Notes: generated from the sequence alone by a model not told the origin. A stretch of DNA of 64,000 nt from Krasilnikoviella flava (GCF_900167525.1 NZ_FUZQ01000001.1:558001-622000); one strand, 5' to 3'; counted from the stretch's first letter, positions 33,340 to 41,677 are shown. Made by a program: numbers and translations.

Positions 33340-35052
33340 TCAGGACGTCGCGATCAGCACGGGAGCCGGGTCGGTGGGCACGAGCGACCCGGCCACGCCG
33401 GACGCCGGACCCGACCAGCCGAGGTGCACACCCTCGGGCAACCCGGCGCTCACCTGGTTCCACACCCACTCGCCCGTCGTCGCACCCCCGGTCAGGTCCG
33501 CGAGGACCGCCACCTCCACCTGCGGCACCGGGCGCAGCCGGGACCGGTCGGGCACCGACTCGGGCCGCGTCTGGTGCACGACGAGCAGGCTCGGCGGCAG
33601 CCCCTCCCGGGAGACGAGGTCGGCCAGGTACGCGGTCACCTCGTCCAGCTCCGCGGCGGACATCTGGTGGGAGGTGGTCGACGTGCCGTCCCCCACCCTG
33701 GACTCGGGGTGCAGCGCGACGCCGACGCCCGGCGTGCGGAGCAGCGCCTCGGCGGCGCGCACCTGCTCGACCGCGGGCGCCGGCCCGGCACCGACGTCGA
33801 GCAGCACGTACACCCCGGCGTCGCGTGCCGCGGAGACCAGGGGCGCCAGGGCGTCCAGGTCCTCCTGCGTCACCCAGTCGCCGTCCTCGCCGGGCCCGCC
33901 CGCGGTGGCGCTGACCGGCAGCACGAGCGTCGGCACCACGGGTCCCTCGGGCGCGTCGGCGTCCTCGCCCTCGGCGGCCGTGTCGTCGACCGGCACGTAC
34001 GCGGCGGCCGCGGCCTGCGCCCGGGCCACGGCGGCGGCCGGGTCGTCCCAGACCGTCGCGTCCACGGCCACGTACCGCGCCGGCAGCAGGTGCTGCGACC
34101 CGGTGGGGAGCATGGCGGCCCGCTCGGCGGCCGCCACGCGCCACGCGAAGGTCGCGGCGTCGCCGAACGAGCTCCCCACCCCCACCACCGTGAGCGCCTG
34201 CGCGCGGTCCACGGTCTGCACGGCGTGCCGGGTCCCGAGGTCTCCGCCCGGCACCTCGGTCGTCACGGCCCCGGCCGCGCGGAGGGAGGCGATGGCGGCC
34301 TCCTGCCCGTCGGTCGGGTCGACCAGCGCGAGCACCTCGCGCAGCAACCTCGGCTCGTCCGCGCCGTCCCTCTCGGCCCCGCCCGGGGCGGACGCCGACA
34401 CCGCGGGGTCGTCGCCGAGCATCGCATCGAGCCGGGAGCCGAGGTCCTCCAGGTCGTCGCCCTCGAGCGCCGGCCCCGCACCGTCCTCCCCCTCGACGAC
34501 GTCGGGGGTGACGGCCAGCGCCTGGACGCCCGCGGCGTCCGCGACCCGCCGTGACGCCGCGCCCGGCTCGTCGTCCGCGTCCGTGGTCCCGTCGTCCGCG
34601 CCCGGGGTCCCGGCGTCCGTCCCGTCGTCGTCCGCGGTGGACCTCTCCTCGCCCGTGACGACCACCGCGGCGCGCGCGCCGAGCCGCTCCAGCTCCTCGG
34701 CGATGCCCGTCCCGGCGCCCTCCGTGTCGGCCAGCAGCGCCGGGGCGTGCACCGCCACCGCCGTGGCGGCCAGGGCCTCCCGCGCGGCCTCGTCGTCGGC
34801 GTCCGCGAGGACCACGACCTCCGACCGCGCGTACACCGTCTGGCTCGTCGTCAGCGCGAGCTCGACGGGGTCGTCGGCGTCGAGGAGGACCGTGTGCGTC
34901 GACAGGTCGCGCACGGCGACGGCCGGCGCCCCCGTCGACGGGCCCGCCGTCCCGTCGGGCGGCGACCCCGCGCAGCCCGTGAGGACCAGGGCACCGCACA
35001 GGACGGCGACGGGCAGGACGAATCGGACGTTCCGGAGGGGCACGCCCCTCAT
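33340..35052 (-). CDS. large secreted lipoprotein of unknown function
   Basis: A 570-residue protein with a clear lipoprotein signal (VLPVAVLCGALVLTGCAGS). Residues 50-110 resemble a Ser/Thr-rich repeat domain (VLADADDEAAREALAATAVAV), residues 130-200 form an acidic, Asp/Thr-rich stretch of low complexity, and the C-terminal third looks like a hydrolase-type barrel (VYVLLDVGAGPAPAVEQV, VGVALHPESRVG, LLVVHQTRPESV). No family is assigned. Presumably exposed outside the membrane. The start ATG 35052 has only a weak ribosome site. Confidence 0.75.
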   Translation of the reverse strand: MRGVPLRNVRFVLPVAVLCGALVLTGCAGSPPDGTAGPSTGAPAVAVRDLSTHTVLLDADDPVELALTTSQTVYARSEVVVLADADDEAAREALAATAVAVHAPALLADTEGAGTGIAEELERLGARAAVVVTGEERSTADDDGTDAGTPGADDGTTDADDEPGAASRRVADAAGVQALAVTPDVVEGEDGAGPALEGDDLEDLGSRLDAMLGDDPAVSASAPGGAERDGADEPRLLREVLALVDPTDGQEAAIASLRAAGAVTTEVPGGDLGTRHAVQTVDRAQALTVVGVGSSFGDAATFAWRVAAAERAAMLPTGSQHLLPARYVAVDATVWDDPAAAVARAQAAAAAYVPVDDTAAEGEDADAPEGPVVPTLVLPVSATAGGPGEDGDWVTQEDLDALAPLVSAARDAGVYVLLDVGAGPAPAVEQVRAAEALLRTPGVGVALHPESRVGDGTSTTSHQMSAAELDEVTAYLADLVSREGLPPSLLVVHQTRPESVPDRSRLRPVPQVEVAVLADLTGGATTGEWVWNQVSAGLPEGVHLGWSGPASGVAGSLVPTDPAPVLIATS

Positions 35053-35143
35053 CTTTGCGCATCCCCGACGTGCTGGTCGACGGTCTTCATGAGCTCCTCA
35101 CGAACACGCAGGAAGCTCGCGATGATCGACCGGCTCCCCCGCG

Positions 35144-35596
35144 TCACGAGTCGGCGAGACGCGCCATGATCGCCGCGTACTGCCGCCGCTGGGTCGCCGA
35201 AAGCGGCGCGAGCAGGTCGTCCTGGACCTCGTCGAGGACGGCGTCGAGGCGCCGGAGCGTCGAGCGGCCGGCAGGCGTGATCGACACGATCTTGCGACGC
35301 CGGTTCACCGGGTCGGTCTCCCGCTCCACCAGCCCCTGCGCCTCGAGCTCGTGGAGGGCTCCGGTGACGTCGCTCCGGTCGATGCCGGTGTCCCGCCCGA
35401 GGTCGGCCTGGCTCTCGGGCCCCCACTGCTCGAGCGCGGCGAGCAGCCGGTAGTGGTACCCGCGCAGGCCGTCACCGCGCCCGGCGAACGCGGCGGCGAG
35501 CAGCGCGGACGACCGCGCCGCGGCCCGGCCGAGCAGCCACGTCGGCCGGTCCTTGAGCCGGTCGGGTGTGCGTTCGGGACGGGAGTGCTCGCGCAT
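35144..35596 (-). CDS. MarR-family transcriptional regulator
   Basis: A 150-residue winged-helix regulator: GYHYRLLAALEQWGPESQADLGRDTGIDRSDVTGALHELEAQG, the wing RETDPVNRRRKIVSITPAGRS and a C-terminal dimer helix. ATG 35596 is preceded six bases away by TAGGCT (35608-35603), so the mRNA is probably leaderless. It diverges from the next gene over a spacer with two TTGG-N5-CCAA repeats. Confidence 0.92.
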   Translation of the reverse strand: MREHSRPERTPDRLKDRPTWLLGRAAARSSALLAAAFAGRGDGLRGYHYRLLAALEQWGPESQADLGRDTGIDRSDVTGALHELEAQGLVERETDPVNRRRKIVSITPAGRSTLRRLDAVLDEVQDDLLAPLSATQRRQYAAIMARLADS

Positions 35597-35616
35597 GCCC
35601 CGAGCCTATCGGGATG

Positions 35617-35670
35617 TTGGCAGGGCCCACGATCCGTGTATGTTGGTGCCACCAATCTTGGTACTGCCAA
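35617..35670 (+). promoter_or_regulatory. promoter with two MarR-type operators
   Basis: TTGGCA (35617-35622), 16 bases, TATGTT (35639-35644) form a promoter for the rightward gene. TTGGTGCCACCAA (35643-35655) is a perfect palindrome around one base, and TTGGTACTGCCAA (35658-35670) is a weaker second copy 15 bases on. Both cover the transcription start, which fits repression by the divergent MarR protein. Confidence 0.7.
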
Positions 35671-35683
35671 CAAAGGAGAGATG

Positions 35684-36346
35684 ATGACCGACAGGACGAA
35701 GCGCGTGCTGATCGTGGGCAGGAGCACCCGGGCGCTCACCGAGACCGTCGCGCTGCTGCGGGCCCGCGGGTACGCGGCGAACGCGACCAACCAGTTCGAC
35801 CGCGTGCTCGAGGACTACGACGCCCGCGACCTCGACCTCGTCCTCCTCGGGGGTCAGGTGCCGCCCCCGCAGCGGGAGCACCTGGAGGCCGCGCTGCTAC
35901 GCCGCAACCCGGAGGTGCGGCTCCGCAGCGGGCTGGGCGGGGTCGCGCGGCTGCTCGCCGCCCAGGTGGAGGAGCTCTTCGGAGGTTCCGCCCCCGGCGT
36001 CGAGCACGATCCCGGGACCCGCGCCGTGACCGTCACGCTCCGAGGCCCCGCGCGTGTCACGGCCACCGCGCTCTGGGCCGTTCCCGTCCCGCCCGACCCT
36101 GTCCCGCACGCCGTGGTCCTCCGGGACGGGGACCTCCCCGCGGGGCGGCACCCGATCCCGGTACCGGAACAGGTCCCCGCCCAGGGCGCGTACGCCGCCG
36201 TCCGCGTCGGCGACCGCACGTCCGTCCTCCGGCTGGGCCCCCCACCACGACCGCTCGCCCGCAGCGCCGGCGCGGCCCCCCTGCCCGCGCCCGAGCCCGT
36301 GACCACGCGACTCCCGTGGGAGGTCGCCGCACCGACGGCGCCCTGA
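35684..36346 (+). CDS. hypothetical protein with Rossmann-like N-terminus, divergent from MarR gene
   Basis: A 220-residue protein. The start RVLIVGRSTRALTETVALLRARGY looks like a dinucleotide-binding or receiver-like fold, followed by LVLLGGQVPPPQREHLEAAL. The remainder is Pro-rich with a possible beta domain (TVTLRGPARVTATALWAVPV). ATG 35684 lies five bases after AAAGGAG; ATG 35681 is an alternative. No family recognised. The MarR divergon implies induction by a small molecule. Confidence 0.8.
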   Translation: MTDRTKRVLIVGRSTRALTETVALLRARGYAANATNQFDRVLEDYDARDLDLVLLGGQVPPPQREHLEAALLRRNPEVRLRSGLGGVARLLAAQVEELFGGSAPGVEHDPGTRAVTVTLRGPARVTATALWAVPVPPDPVPHAVVLRDGDLPAGRHPIPVPEQVPAQGAYAAVRVGDRTSVLRLGPPPRPLARSAGAAPLPAPEPVTTRLPWEVAAPTAP

Positions 36347-36381
36347 GCCGGCATGTCGCACCCGCGCGGCACGATCGGGGG

Positions 36382-36924
36382 ATGCCGAGCCACCTCCTCA
36401 TGCGTATCCACGGCCCCGAGTTCCGGGCCATGTCGGAGCGGGTGCTGCGCGCCACCGAGCTCACCTCCCGCCTCAACGTGCTGCCGTTCGACGACGAGGC
36501 AGGCAAGGCGGAGCTCTTCGCGCAGCTCCTGGGCCGCCCGCTGCCCCCGCGCGTGACGGTCTACCCGCCCTTCTACACCGACCACGGGCTGAACCTCGAC
36601 GTCGCCGAGGGGGTGTTCGTCAACCAGAACTGCACGTTCCTGGACTACGCCGGTATCCGGCTGGCCGAGCGCGTCATGGTGGCGCCGCGGGTCACCTTCA
36701 TCACCGTGGGCCACCCCGTCGACACGGACGACCGCAAGGTGTGGCTGACGGGCGGCCCCATCGACGTCGCGGAGAACGTGTGGATCGGCGCGGGCGCCAC
36801 CATCCTGCCCGGCGTGAGCATCGGCCGGGACTCCGTGATCGCCGCCGGCTCCGTCGTCGCCGACGACGTGCCGCCCCGCAGCCTCGTCACCGGCGGGAAG
36901 GCGGCCGTGCGGCGCACCTGGTGA
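36382..36924 (+). CDS. sugar O-acetyltransferase (NodL/LacA/Maa type)
   Basis: A 180-residue left-handed beta-helix acetyltransferase using acetyl-CoA. Characteristic blocks: YPPFYTDHGLNLDVAEGVFVNQNCTFLD, VMVAPRVTFITVGHPVD, and the hexapeptide series WIGAGATILPGVSIGRDSVIAAGSVV with the closing VTGGKAAVRR. The catalytic His is that of VGHPVD. Slightly short at the N-terminus compared with maltose acetyltransferases. Follows the MarR-controlled gene by 36 bases, so it may share its promoter. Confidence 0.9.
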   Translation: MPSHLLMRIHGPEFRAMSERVLRATELTSRLNVLPFDDEAGKAELFAQLLGRPLPPRVTVYPPFYTDHGLNLDVAEGVFVNQNCTFLDYAGIRLAERVMVAPRVTFITVGHPVDTDDRKVWLTGGPIDVAENVWIGAGATILPGVSIGRDSVIAAGSVVADDVPPRSLVTGGKAAVRRTW

Positions 36925-37010
36925 GCCGGCGAGCAGCACCGCCGCGGCGCCCCGGGTGAATTGCCATCCGTCGGTTGTGGGCGGCCCGAACACGTTCCTA
37001 CGCTGCAGAG

Positions 37011-37655
37011 GTGTCCGACGGGGGCGGAACCGACACCATCACGACCTCCCGCCGCCGCCTGCGCCGGGAGGCCTGGGGCTTCGCCGTCGGGTCGCTGTGC
37101 TTCCTCGTCGGCGCGCTCCCGCCCTACGCGGACACGGTGGGCCCGGTGGCCGTCGGCACGACGTTCGTGGTCGGGTCGGTGTTCTTCACGGCTGCGGCGG
37201 TGGTCCAGCTGAGCCTGAGCGGCCGCCGGCCACCCCGCGCCGGCACGCATCCCGCCGACCGGTGGGACTGGTGGGCCGCCGCGGTGCAGCTCGTCGGCAC
37301 CGTGTGCTTCAACGTGAGCACGGGCGCCGCCCTGGCCGCCGCTGTCACCGACCCGGAGCTCCTCGGTGCCGGGTGGCGCCCCGACGCCTACGGCTCGGTC
37401 GCGTTCCTCGTCTCCTCGGCGTTCGCGATCGTCGCGACCCGCGACCGCGGGCACCTGTGGGACCTGGACGCGCGCACCTGGCACGGCACCTGGCTCAACG
37501 CGGTCGGGTCCGTGGCGTTCGGCGCGTCGGCCGTCGGGGCGTACGTCGAGCCGTCCACGGGCGCCTACCTCAGTGCCTGGTGGGACCAGGCCGGGACCCT
37601 CCTCGGGGCTGCCTGCTTCCTCGCCGCGGCGCTGCTCTCGCGCCGCGCGGCGTAA
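37011..37655 (+). CDS. YrhK-domain-like integral membrane protein
   Basis: A 214-residue protein with about six membrane segments (for example WGFAVGSLCFLVGALPPYAD, VGPVAVGTTFVVGSVFFTAAAVVQL, AGTLLGAACFLAAALL). The repeated pattern 'EAWGFAVGSLCFLVGA...W' and 'GSVAFLVSSAFAI' is that of YrhK-like proteins of unknown role. GTG 37011 is preceded by TACGCT (36999-37004) at six bases and TTGTGG at -35, a leaderless promoter; the ATG at 36975 is rejected for that reason. Confidence 0.8.
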   Translation: MSDGGGTDTITTSRRRLRREAWGFAVGSLCFLVGALPPYADTVGPVAVGTTFVVGSVFFTAAAVVQLSLSGRRPPRAGTHPADRWDWWAAAVQLVGTVCFNVSTGAALAAAVTDPELLGAGWRPDAYGSVAFLVSSAFAIVATRDRGHLWDLDARTWHGTWLNAVGSVAFGASAVGAYVEPSTGAYLSAWWDQAGTLLGAACFLAAALLSRRAA

Positions 37656-37702
37656 CCCGAGCGCTCGGAAGACGACGAAGGCCGCTCACGTCCAGGGTTC
37701 GC

Positions 37703-38167
37703 TCACGTCCAGGGGTCGCTCGTGTCCTCGGTGACGTCCGTGATGGCGACATCGATGGCAATGGCATCGGCGTGGGGCGCAAGGTCTCCGAGAAGGGCTG
37801 TCAGGCGGGCGGCAGCGGCCTTCCGTGCAGTCGCAGCCAGCGGCAGGAGGGGCTCGTCGAACGCGGCGACGATCTCGACCACGACCGACGTGAGCCGGTC
37901 GTGGTCGTCGGTCGAACAGGTGATCGTGAGGGGTTCGACGTGCGGCACCGCAGCGAGAGTCTCGCGCAGGGCCGCGACCAGGACGTCGGCGACGACGAAG
38001 TAGTCGACCGGCCCGGTGGGCGTGGCGGTGCGCCCACGTACCGGGGCCGAGGGACGGAAGGCTGAGAGGGCCTTGAGCAGCACGTTCTCCCGTACGAGGA
38101 CCCACCCCTGGTCGGTGTGTCGCCGCAACGCGCCGATGGCGCGCCCGAGGACGACGTCGTCGCTCAT
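37703..38167 (-). CDS. Asp23/Gls24-like protein cotranscribed with the sigma factor
   Basis: A 154-residue protein whose C-terminal two-thirds follow the Asp23 fold order: a beta strand ITCSTDDHDRLTSVVVEIVAAF, helix PLAATARKAAAARLTALLG and the closing strand AIAIDVAITDV. The N-terminus (VVLGRAIGALRRHT) is family-specific. Its ATG overlaps the sigma stop (ATGA), so the two products are made together. A role as partner or modulator of the ECF factor is attractive but unproven. Confidence 0.75.
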   Translation of the reverse strand: MSDDVVLGRAIGALRRHTDQGWVLVRENVLLKALSAFRPSAPVRGRTATPTGPVDYFVVADVLVAALRETLAAVPHVEPLTITCSTDDHDRLTSVVVEIVAAFDEPLLPLAATARKAAAARLTALLGDLAPHADAIAIDVAITDVTEDTSDPWT

Positions 38168-38724
38168 CGCCATCCCTTCATCGCGTCGGCCAAGGTGGCG
38201 CGGGCCCGATGGAGGAGTCCGCGCACCGTGCCGTGCGTCGTGCCGAGGATGTGTGCGATCTCCGCGTACTGCAGCCCTTCGACCTCGCGCAGCAGCCAGC
38301 ACGACCTCTGCAACGGTGGCAGACCGAGCAAGGCGATGTCGAGGGCTTCGACGAGCGCGGCATCCGCCGCGTCCTGGTCGGGTTGGCGCGCCGACGCCTC
38401 GACCACGTCGTCCGGCAGAGCGCCCGGCAGGTGCGCGGCGCGGCTGCGGTGCCGATACGCCTGGCGGGTGGCGATCCCGAACAGCCAGGTGCGCGGGGTG
38501 GACTCGCCGCGGAAGCCTGCGAACCCGGTCCACGCCGCCACGAGAGTGTCCTGCACGCAGTCGGCCGCGACCTCGGGATCCCGGACCATCCGCAGGATGT
38601 ACCGGTAGAGCGCGGGGCCGTGCCGGTCGACGAGCAGGGTGAACGCCTCTCGGTCGCGCAGGGCAGCCCTGCGCGCGAGCACCAGGTCGGTCACGCTCCC
38701 TGCGTCGGCCCCGTGGGCTTCCAC
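38164..38724 (-). CDS. ECF-type RNA polymerase sigma factor
   Basis: A 186-residue sigma-70 family member with regions 2 and 4 only. Region 2: FTLLVDRHGPALYRYILRMV, DCVQDTLVAAWTG; region 4: LPPLQRSCWLLREVEGLQYAEIAHILGTTHGTVRGLLHRAR. Start GTG 38724 is chosen because TACCGT (38736-38731) stands six bases upstream (leaderless); the frame to 38823 would run through the CRP-type site. No recognisable anti-sigma follows; instead an Asp23-like gene overlaps it. It diverges from the Asp23 operon, its likely target. Confidence 0.9.
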   Translation of the reverse strand: MEAHGADAGSVTDLVLARRAALRDREAFTLLVDRHGPALYRYILRMVRDPEVAADCVQDTLVAAWTGFAGFRGESTPRTWLFGIATRQAYRHRSRAAHLPGALPDDVVEASARQPDQDAADAALVEALDIALLGLPPLQRSCWLLREVEGLQYAEIAHILGTTHGTVRGLLHRARATLADAMKGWR

Positions 38725-38770
38725 CTTTCGACGGTAACGACGACCCCATGGCCCCGCATGGGCCGACGCG

Positions 38771-38788
38771 ATGTGACCTAGATCACAT
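38771..38788. promoter_or_regulatory. consensus CRP/GlxR-type site in the Asp23 divergon
   Basis: ATGTGACCTAGATCACAT is a palindrome that fits TGTGANNTANNTCACA at every fixed base. It lies about 55 bases upstream of the sigma-factor start and 110 upstream of the Asp23 operon start, placing both under possible cAMP-receptor (GlxR/Crp) control. A second inverted repeat, AGGATGGC/GCCATCCT (38853-38871), is in the leader of the rightward operon. Confidence 0.75.
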
Positions 38789-38889
38789 TCGCTCGGTGTG
38801 ACGGATGGTCGCTGCGGCCGCACTCACTGCTGACCGCTGCAGATCGCCCGGGAGGATGGCGAGGCCATCCTGAGCATGAGGAGTCAAGG

Positions 38890-39447
38890 ATGAGCGAGCA
38901 CAACGCGCCCACGATGGGATCACCGGCGACGGGATCACCGACGCCCGGGGCCGGACCACAGGTCCGGGAGAACGGTCCGGCGCATCCGCCGCGCCAGGGC
39001 GAGGAGCGCACGTCGGCGCTGACCTCCGCGCATGGCAGCACGACGATCGCCGACCAGGTCGTCGCCAAGATCGCGGGCATCGCGACCCACAACGTCCATG
39101 GCGTCTACTCGCTCGGCGGGAGCATGTCCAGGGCGTTCGGCGCCATCCGCGAGTACATCCCCGGTAGCGGCAGCGACGCCACCTCCGGCGTCCGCGTCGA
39201 GGTCGGGGAGCGTCAGGCTGCCGTCGACCTGGACCTGGTCGCCGACTACGGCGTCTCGATCGCCGACCTGGCCCAGGCCGTCCGGCGAAACGTCATCACG
39301 TCGATCGAGCGCATGACCGGACTCGAGGTCACCGAGGTCAACATCAACGTCAACGACGTCCACCTGCCCGACGACGACGAGCCGCGCCCCGACCCACGGG
39401 GGCAGCGCGAGCAGGCCGGCGACGACGGTGGCGGGCGGGTTCGATGA
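38890..39447 (+). CDS. Asp23/Gls24 envelope stress protein
   Basis: A 185-residue protein with a Pro/Gly-rich first 50 residues and a canonical Asp23 domain: TTIADQVVAKIAGIATHNVHGVYS, VRVEVGERQAAVDLDLVADYG, SIADLAQAVRRNVITSIERMTGLEVTEVNINVNDVH. Asp23-family proteins coat the inner face of the membrane and respond to alkaline or wall stress. AGGAG precedes ATG. First gene of a six-gene operon. Confidence 0.92.
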   Translation: MSEHNAPTMGSPATGSPTPGAGPQVRENGPAHPPRQGEERTSALTSAHGSTTIADQVVAKIAGIATHNVHGVYSLGGSMSRAFGAIREYIPGSGSDATSGVRVEVGERQAAVDLDLVADYGVSIADLAQAVRRNVITSIERMTGLEVTEVNINVNDVHLPDDDEPRPDPRGQREQAGDDGGGRVR

Positions 39448-39830
39448 CCACCCCGCCGACGGGCTTCGGGTCGTCGTCGTCCGGCCGTGTCCCCGACCTC
39501 GACCTCGACGAGGGCGACCGCGACCAGGCCGATCTGGCGGATCGGGTCGCGGCGTCGGTGCTCGCCGTGCCAGGCGTGGTGCGGCTGCATGCCGGGGTGT
39601 TCGGCGAGGTCGCCACCTACCTGCCGGGGCGCGCCGTCACCGGGGTGCGACTACGCCCCGATGAGACCGAGGTGCATCTCGTGGTCTCCGCTCGGCACCC
39701 CATTCCGTCGGTCGCACGCGACGTCCACGAGGCCGTGCGCGAACTGGTCTCCGGACCGGTGCGCGTGTATGTCGAGGACGTCGAGGCCCCACCCACCCAC
39801 CGTCCGCGCCCCGAGCGCGCATCGTCTTAG
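39444..39830 (+). CDS. Asp23/Gls24-like protein
   Basis: A 128-residue shortened Asp23 relative: ADRVAASVLAVPGVVRLHAGVFGEVATYLPGR, then VHLVVSARHPIPSVARDVHEAVRELVSGPVRVYVEDV. ATG overlaps the preceding stop (ATGA). It probably pairs with the first Asp23 protein at the membrane. Confidence 0.85.
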   Translation: MTTPPTGFGSSSSGRVPDLDLDEGDRDQADLADRVAASVLAVPGVVRLHAGVFGEVATYLPGRAVTGVRLRPDETEVHLVVSARHPIPSVARDVHEAVRELVSGPVRVYVEDVEAPPTHRPRPERASS

Positions 39831-39838
39831 GAGAGCGC

Positions 39839-40018
39839 ATGTCTGTGTCCACGATCGGTCTCTTCACGGGCCTCCTGCTGGCCATCGCCGCGATCCTCGG
39901 AGGCTTCTGGGGGTTCGTCCTCGCCGTCGTGCTCGGGGGCGTCGGATGGATCGTCGCGGCCCAGATCGAAGGGCGCATCGACCTCGGCGCCGCCTTCCGG
40001 GGCCGACGCCATGTCTGA
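39839..40018 (+). CDS. DUF2273-like small membrane protein
   Basis: A 59-residue protein with two hydrophobic segments, LFTGLLLAIAAILGG and FWGFVLAVVLGGVGWIVAAQ, then EGRIDLGAAFRGRRHV. Size, helices and operon place are those of DUF2273 proteins that accompany Asp23 and AmaP in Gram-positive bacteria. TTAGGAG seven bases before ATG. Its last codons overlap the next gene by eight bases. Confidence 0.85.
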   Translation: MSVSTIGLFTGLLLAIAAILGGFWGFVLAVVLGGVGWIVAAQIEGRIDLGAAFRGRRHV

Positions 40019-40460
40019 TCCGTCGACCACCCGGACGGCACCGGCCGACGGCCCACCGGCGGGTTCGGCGGCCGAGCCTGTCGACATCCGGGACCGGGGT
40101 GAGCTCCGCATCGACGACCGTGTGGTCGAGAAGGTCGCCCGCACCGCCGTGCTCGGCGTCCCTGGCGTCGCGCCGGTCGCCGCCACCGCAGGGACCCTGG
40201 GGCGCGCCCTGGGCAGGACGTATCCGCAGGTCGTCTGCACCCGATCCAGCGGCCGCGCCCGCGTCCTGCTCGAGATCGCGCTGGTGTGGCCGTACCCGGC
40301 CGCGCAGGTCGCCCGACAAGTGTGCGAAGCGGTGACCGACCAGCTCGAGACGCTCGCCGGAGTGAGCGTGGACGAGATCCGCGCCACCGTCGCACGCATC
40401 GTGGACCGGTCCGAGCTCGAGCGGTCGGCCGGCTCACCCCGGGAGCAGCGAGTCCGATGA
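40011..40460 (+). CDS. Asp23/Gls24-like protein
   Basis: A 149-residue protein: Pro/Ala-rich first 30 residues, then ELRIDDRVVEKVARTAVLGVPGVAPV, VLLEIALVWPYPAAQVARQVCEAVTDQLETLAGVSVDEIRATVARIV, the Asp23 order of strand and helix. It overlaps DUF2273 by eight bases and the following gene by four (ATGA), so translation is coupled across the operon. Confidence 0.85.
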   Translation: MSDPSTTRTAPADGPPAGSAAEPVDIRDRGELRIDDRVVEKVARTAVLGVPGVAPVAATAGTLGRALGRTYPQVVCTRSSGRARVLLEIALVWPYPAAQVARQVCEAVTDQLETLAGVSVDEIRATVARIVDRSELERSAGSPREQRVR

Positions 40461-41017
40461 GCGCACCCGGCGCAGAGCGCAGCAAGCAGGTCCCGGTACC
40501 GGCAAGGTCCCCTCGGGCCGGGCTCGCCCTGACATCGTGGGCCTTCGTCGTGGCGCTGGCGCTGCTGGGTGTCGCAGTCCTCGCCGGACAAGCCTCCCTC
40601 GTGGCCGCGCGCGGGCAAGGCACCAGCTGGATAGCCACGGCCGTGGATGCCCTGGACGGCCTGCGGCCCGAGGCATGGATCGGGATCTGTGGCGTGATCC
40701 TTGCCCTGCTCGGCCTCTGGCTGTTGTGGCAGGCCGTCCGCCCCCGCCCACGCACCACCCGGCGGATCCTCGCGGCCAGCGGCATCCACCTCCGGTCACG
40801 CGCCATCGCCCGCTGGGTGGACGCCACCGCCCGTGACGTGCCCGGCGTCCTTGACACCAGCACGACGGTCAACCGGCGCGCCGTGCGGGTCACGGTCCGT
40901 TCGACCGGATCCCCGGACATCCTCACCGACGTCCACGACGAGGTCACCCGCCAGCTGTCGGCACTGGAACGCCCACCACGCCTGACCGTGCGAGCGAGCG
41001 AAGGGCAACGATCATGA
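40457..41017 (+). CDS. DUF6286-like membrane protein of the Asp23 operon
   Basis: A 186-residue protein with two helices (ALTSWAFVVALALLGVAVLAG and WIGICGVILALLGLWLLWQAV) and a soluble C-terminal half (IHLRSRAIARWVDATARDVPGVLDTSTTV, VRVTVRSTGSPDILTDVHDEVTRQL) that resembles an Asp23-type domain. The layout matches actinobacterial DUF6286 proteins next to Asp23. ATGA overlaps on both sides. Confidence 0.82.
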   Translation: MSAPGAERSKQVPVPARSPRAGLALTSWAFVVALALLGVAVLAGQASLVAARGQGTSWIATAVDALDGLRPEAWIGICGVILALLGLWLLWQAVRPRPRTTRRILAASGIHLRSRAIARWVDATARDVPGVLDTSTTVNRRAVRVTVRSTGSPDILTDVHDEVTRQLSALERPPRLTVRASEGQRS

Positions 41018-41601
41018 ACCGCACCGTCCTGCGGCTCGACCGCGTCCTGCTAGCCGTGGCGGGCCTCGTCCTGATCACCGTCGGCGTCGTCGCGCTGTTG
41101 TGGACCACCGGAACCCTCGCGCAACTCCTCGACGACGTCCCCGCCTCGATCGACACCACCGCCGCCGCCGACACCATCTCCCAGGCGGGGTGGCCCTGGG
41201 CGACAGGTGCGATCGCCGTTCTCCTTGCCGTCGTTTCCCTGTGGTGGATGTTGGCGCACCTGCCCACCCGCTCGGCGCACGAACAAGATCTGCCCGGATC
41301 CACGCGCGCCGCGCGCCTCCGCATCTCCCGGAGCGCCGTCGCCCAGGCGACCGCCCACGCCGCCCAGCAGATCCCGTCCGTGCACGGAGCCTCCGCCACC
41401 CTCCACGACGAAGGGGCCGAGCTCGTGCTGAGCCTTCGCGTCACCGTTGACCCGGCCACCGACCTGCCCGAGCTCGCGGGCAGCATCGACGGCCTCCTCG
41501 CGGACGCGGCGACCGTCCTCCCCGACGACAGGCTCCGCTCACGCACCACCGTCACCTTCCGGACCATGCGTCGCCGAGACCGCACCGCCCGCGTCGGCTG
41601 A
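41014..41601 (+). CDS. amaP: AmaP-like alkaline-shock membrane anchor
   Basis: A 195-residue protein with two N-terminal helices (VLLAVAGLVLITVGVVALLW and WATGAIAVLLAVVSLWWML) and a cytoplasmic domain (ISRSAVAQATAHAAQQIPSVHGASATL, LVLSLRVTVDPATDLPELAGSI). AmaP anchors Asp23 at the membrane in staphylococci; the topology and operon context agree here. Last gene of the operon, followed by a strong hairpin. Confidence 0.8.
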   Translation: MNRTVLRLDRVLLAVAGLVLITVGVVALLWTTGTLAQLLDDVPASIDTTAAADTISQAGWPWATGAIAVLLAVVSLWWMLAHLPTRSAHEQDLPGSTRAARLRISRSAVAQATAHAAQQIPSVHGASATLHDEGAELVLSLRVTVDPATDLPELAGSIDGLLADAATVLPDDRLRSRTTVTFRTMRRRDRTARVG

Positions 41602-41640
41602 GGGAGTTCGCGCCCTTCGTCGGGCCCCCGGGAAAGCAGA

Positions 41641-41670
41641 AGGGCCGCTGACCCGGAAGTCAGCGGCCCT
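41641..41670. terminator. terminator hairpin after the Asp23 operon
   Basis: AGGGCCGCTGAC (41641-41652) pairs perfectly with GTCAGCGGCCCT (41659-41670) around a 6-base loop. It is 40 bases after the last gene and eight before the tRNA 3' end, so it can serve both strands. Confidence 0.85.
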
Positions 41671-41677
41671 GAGCCGG

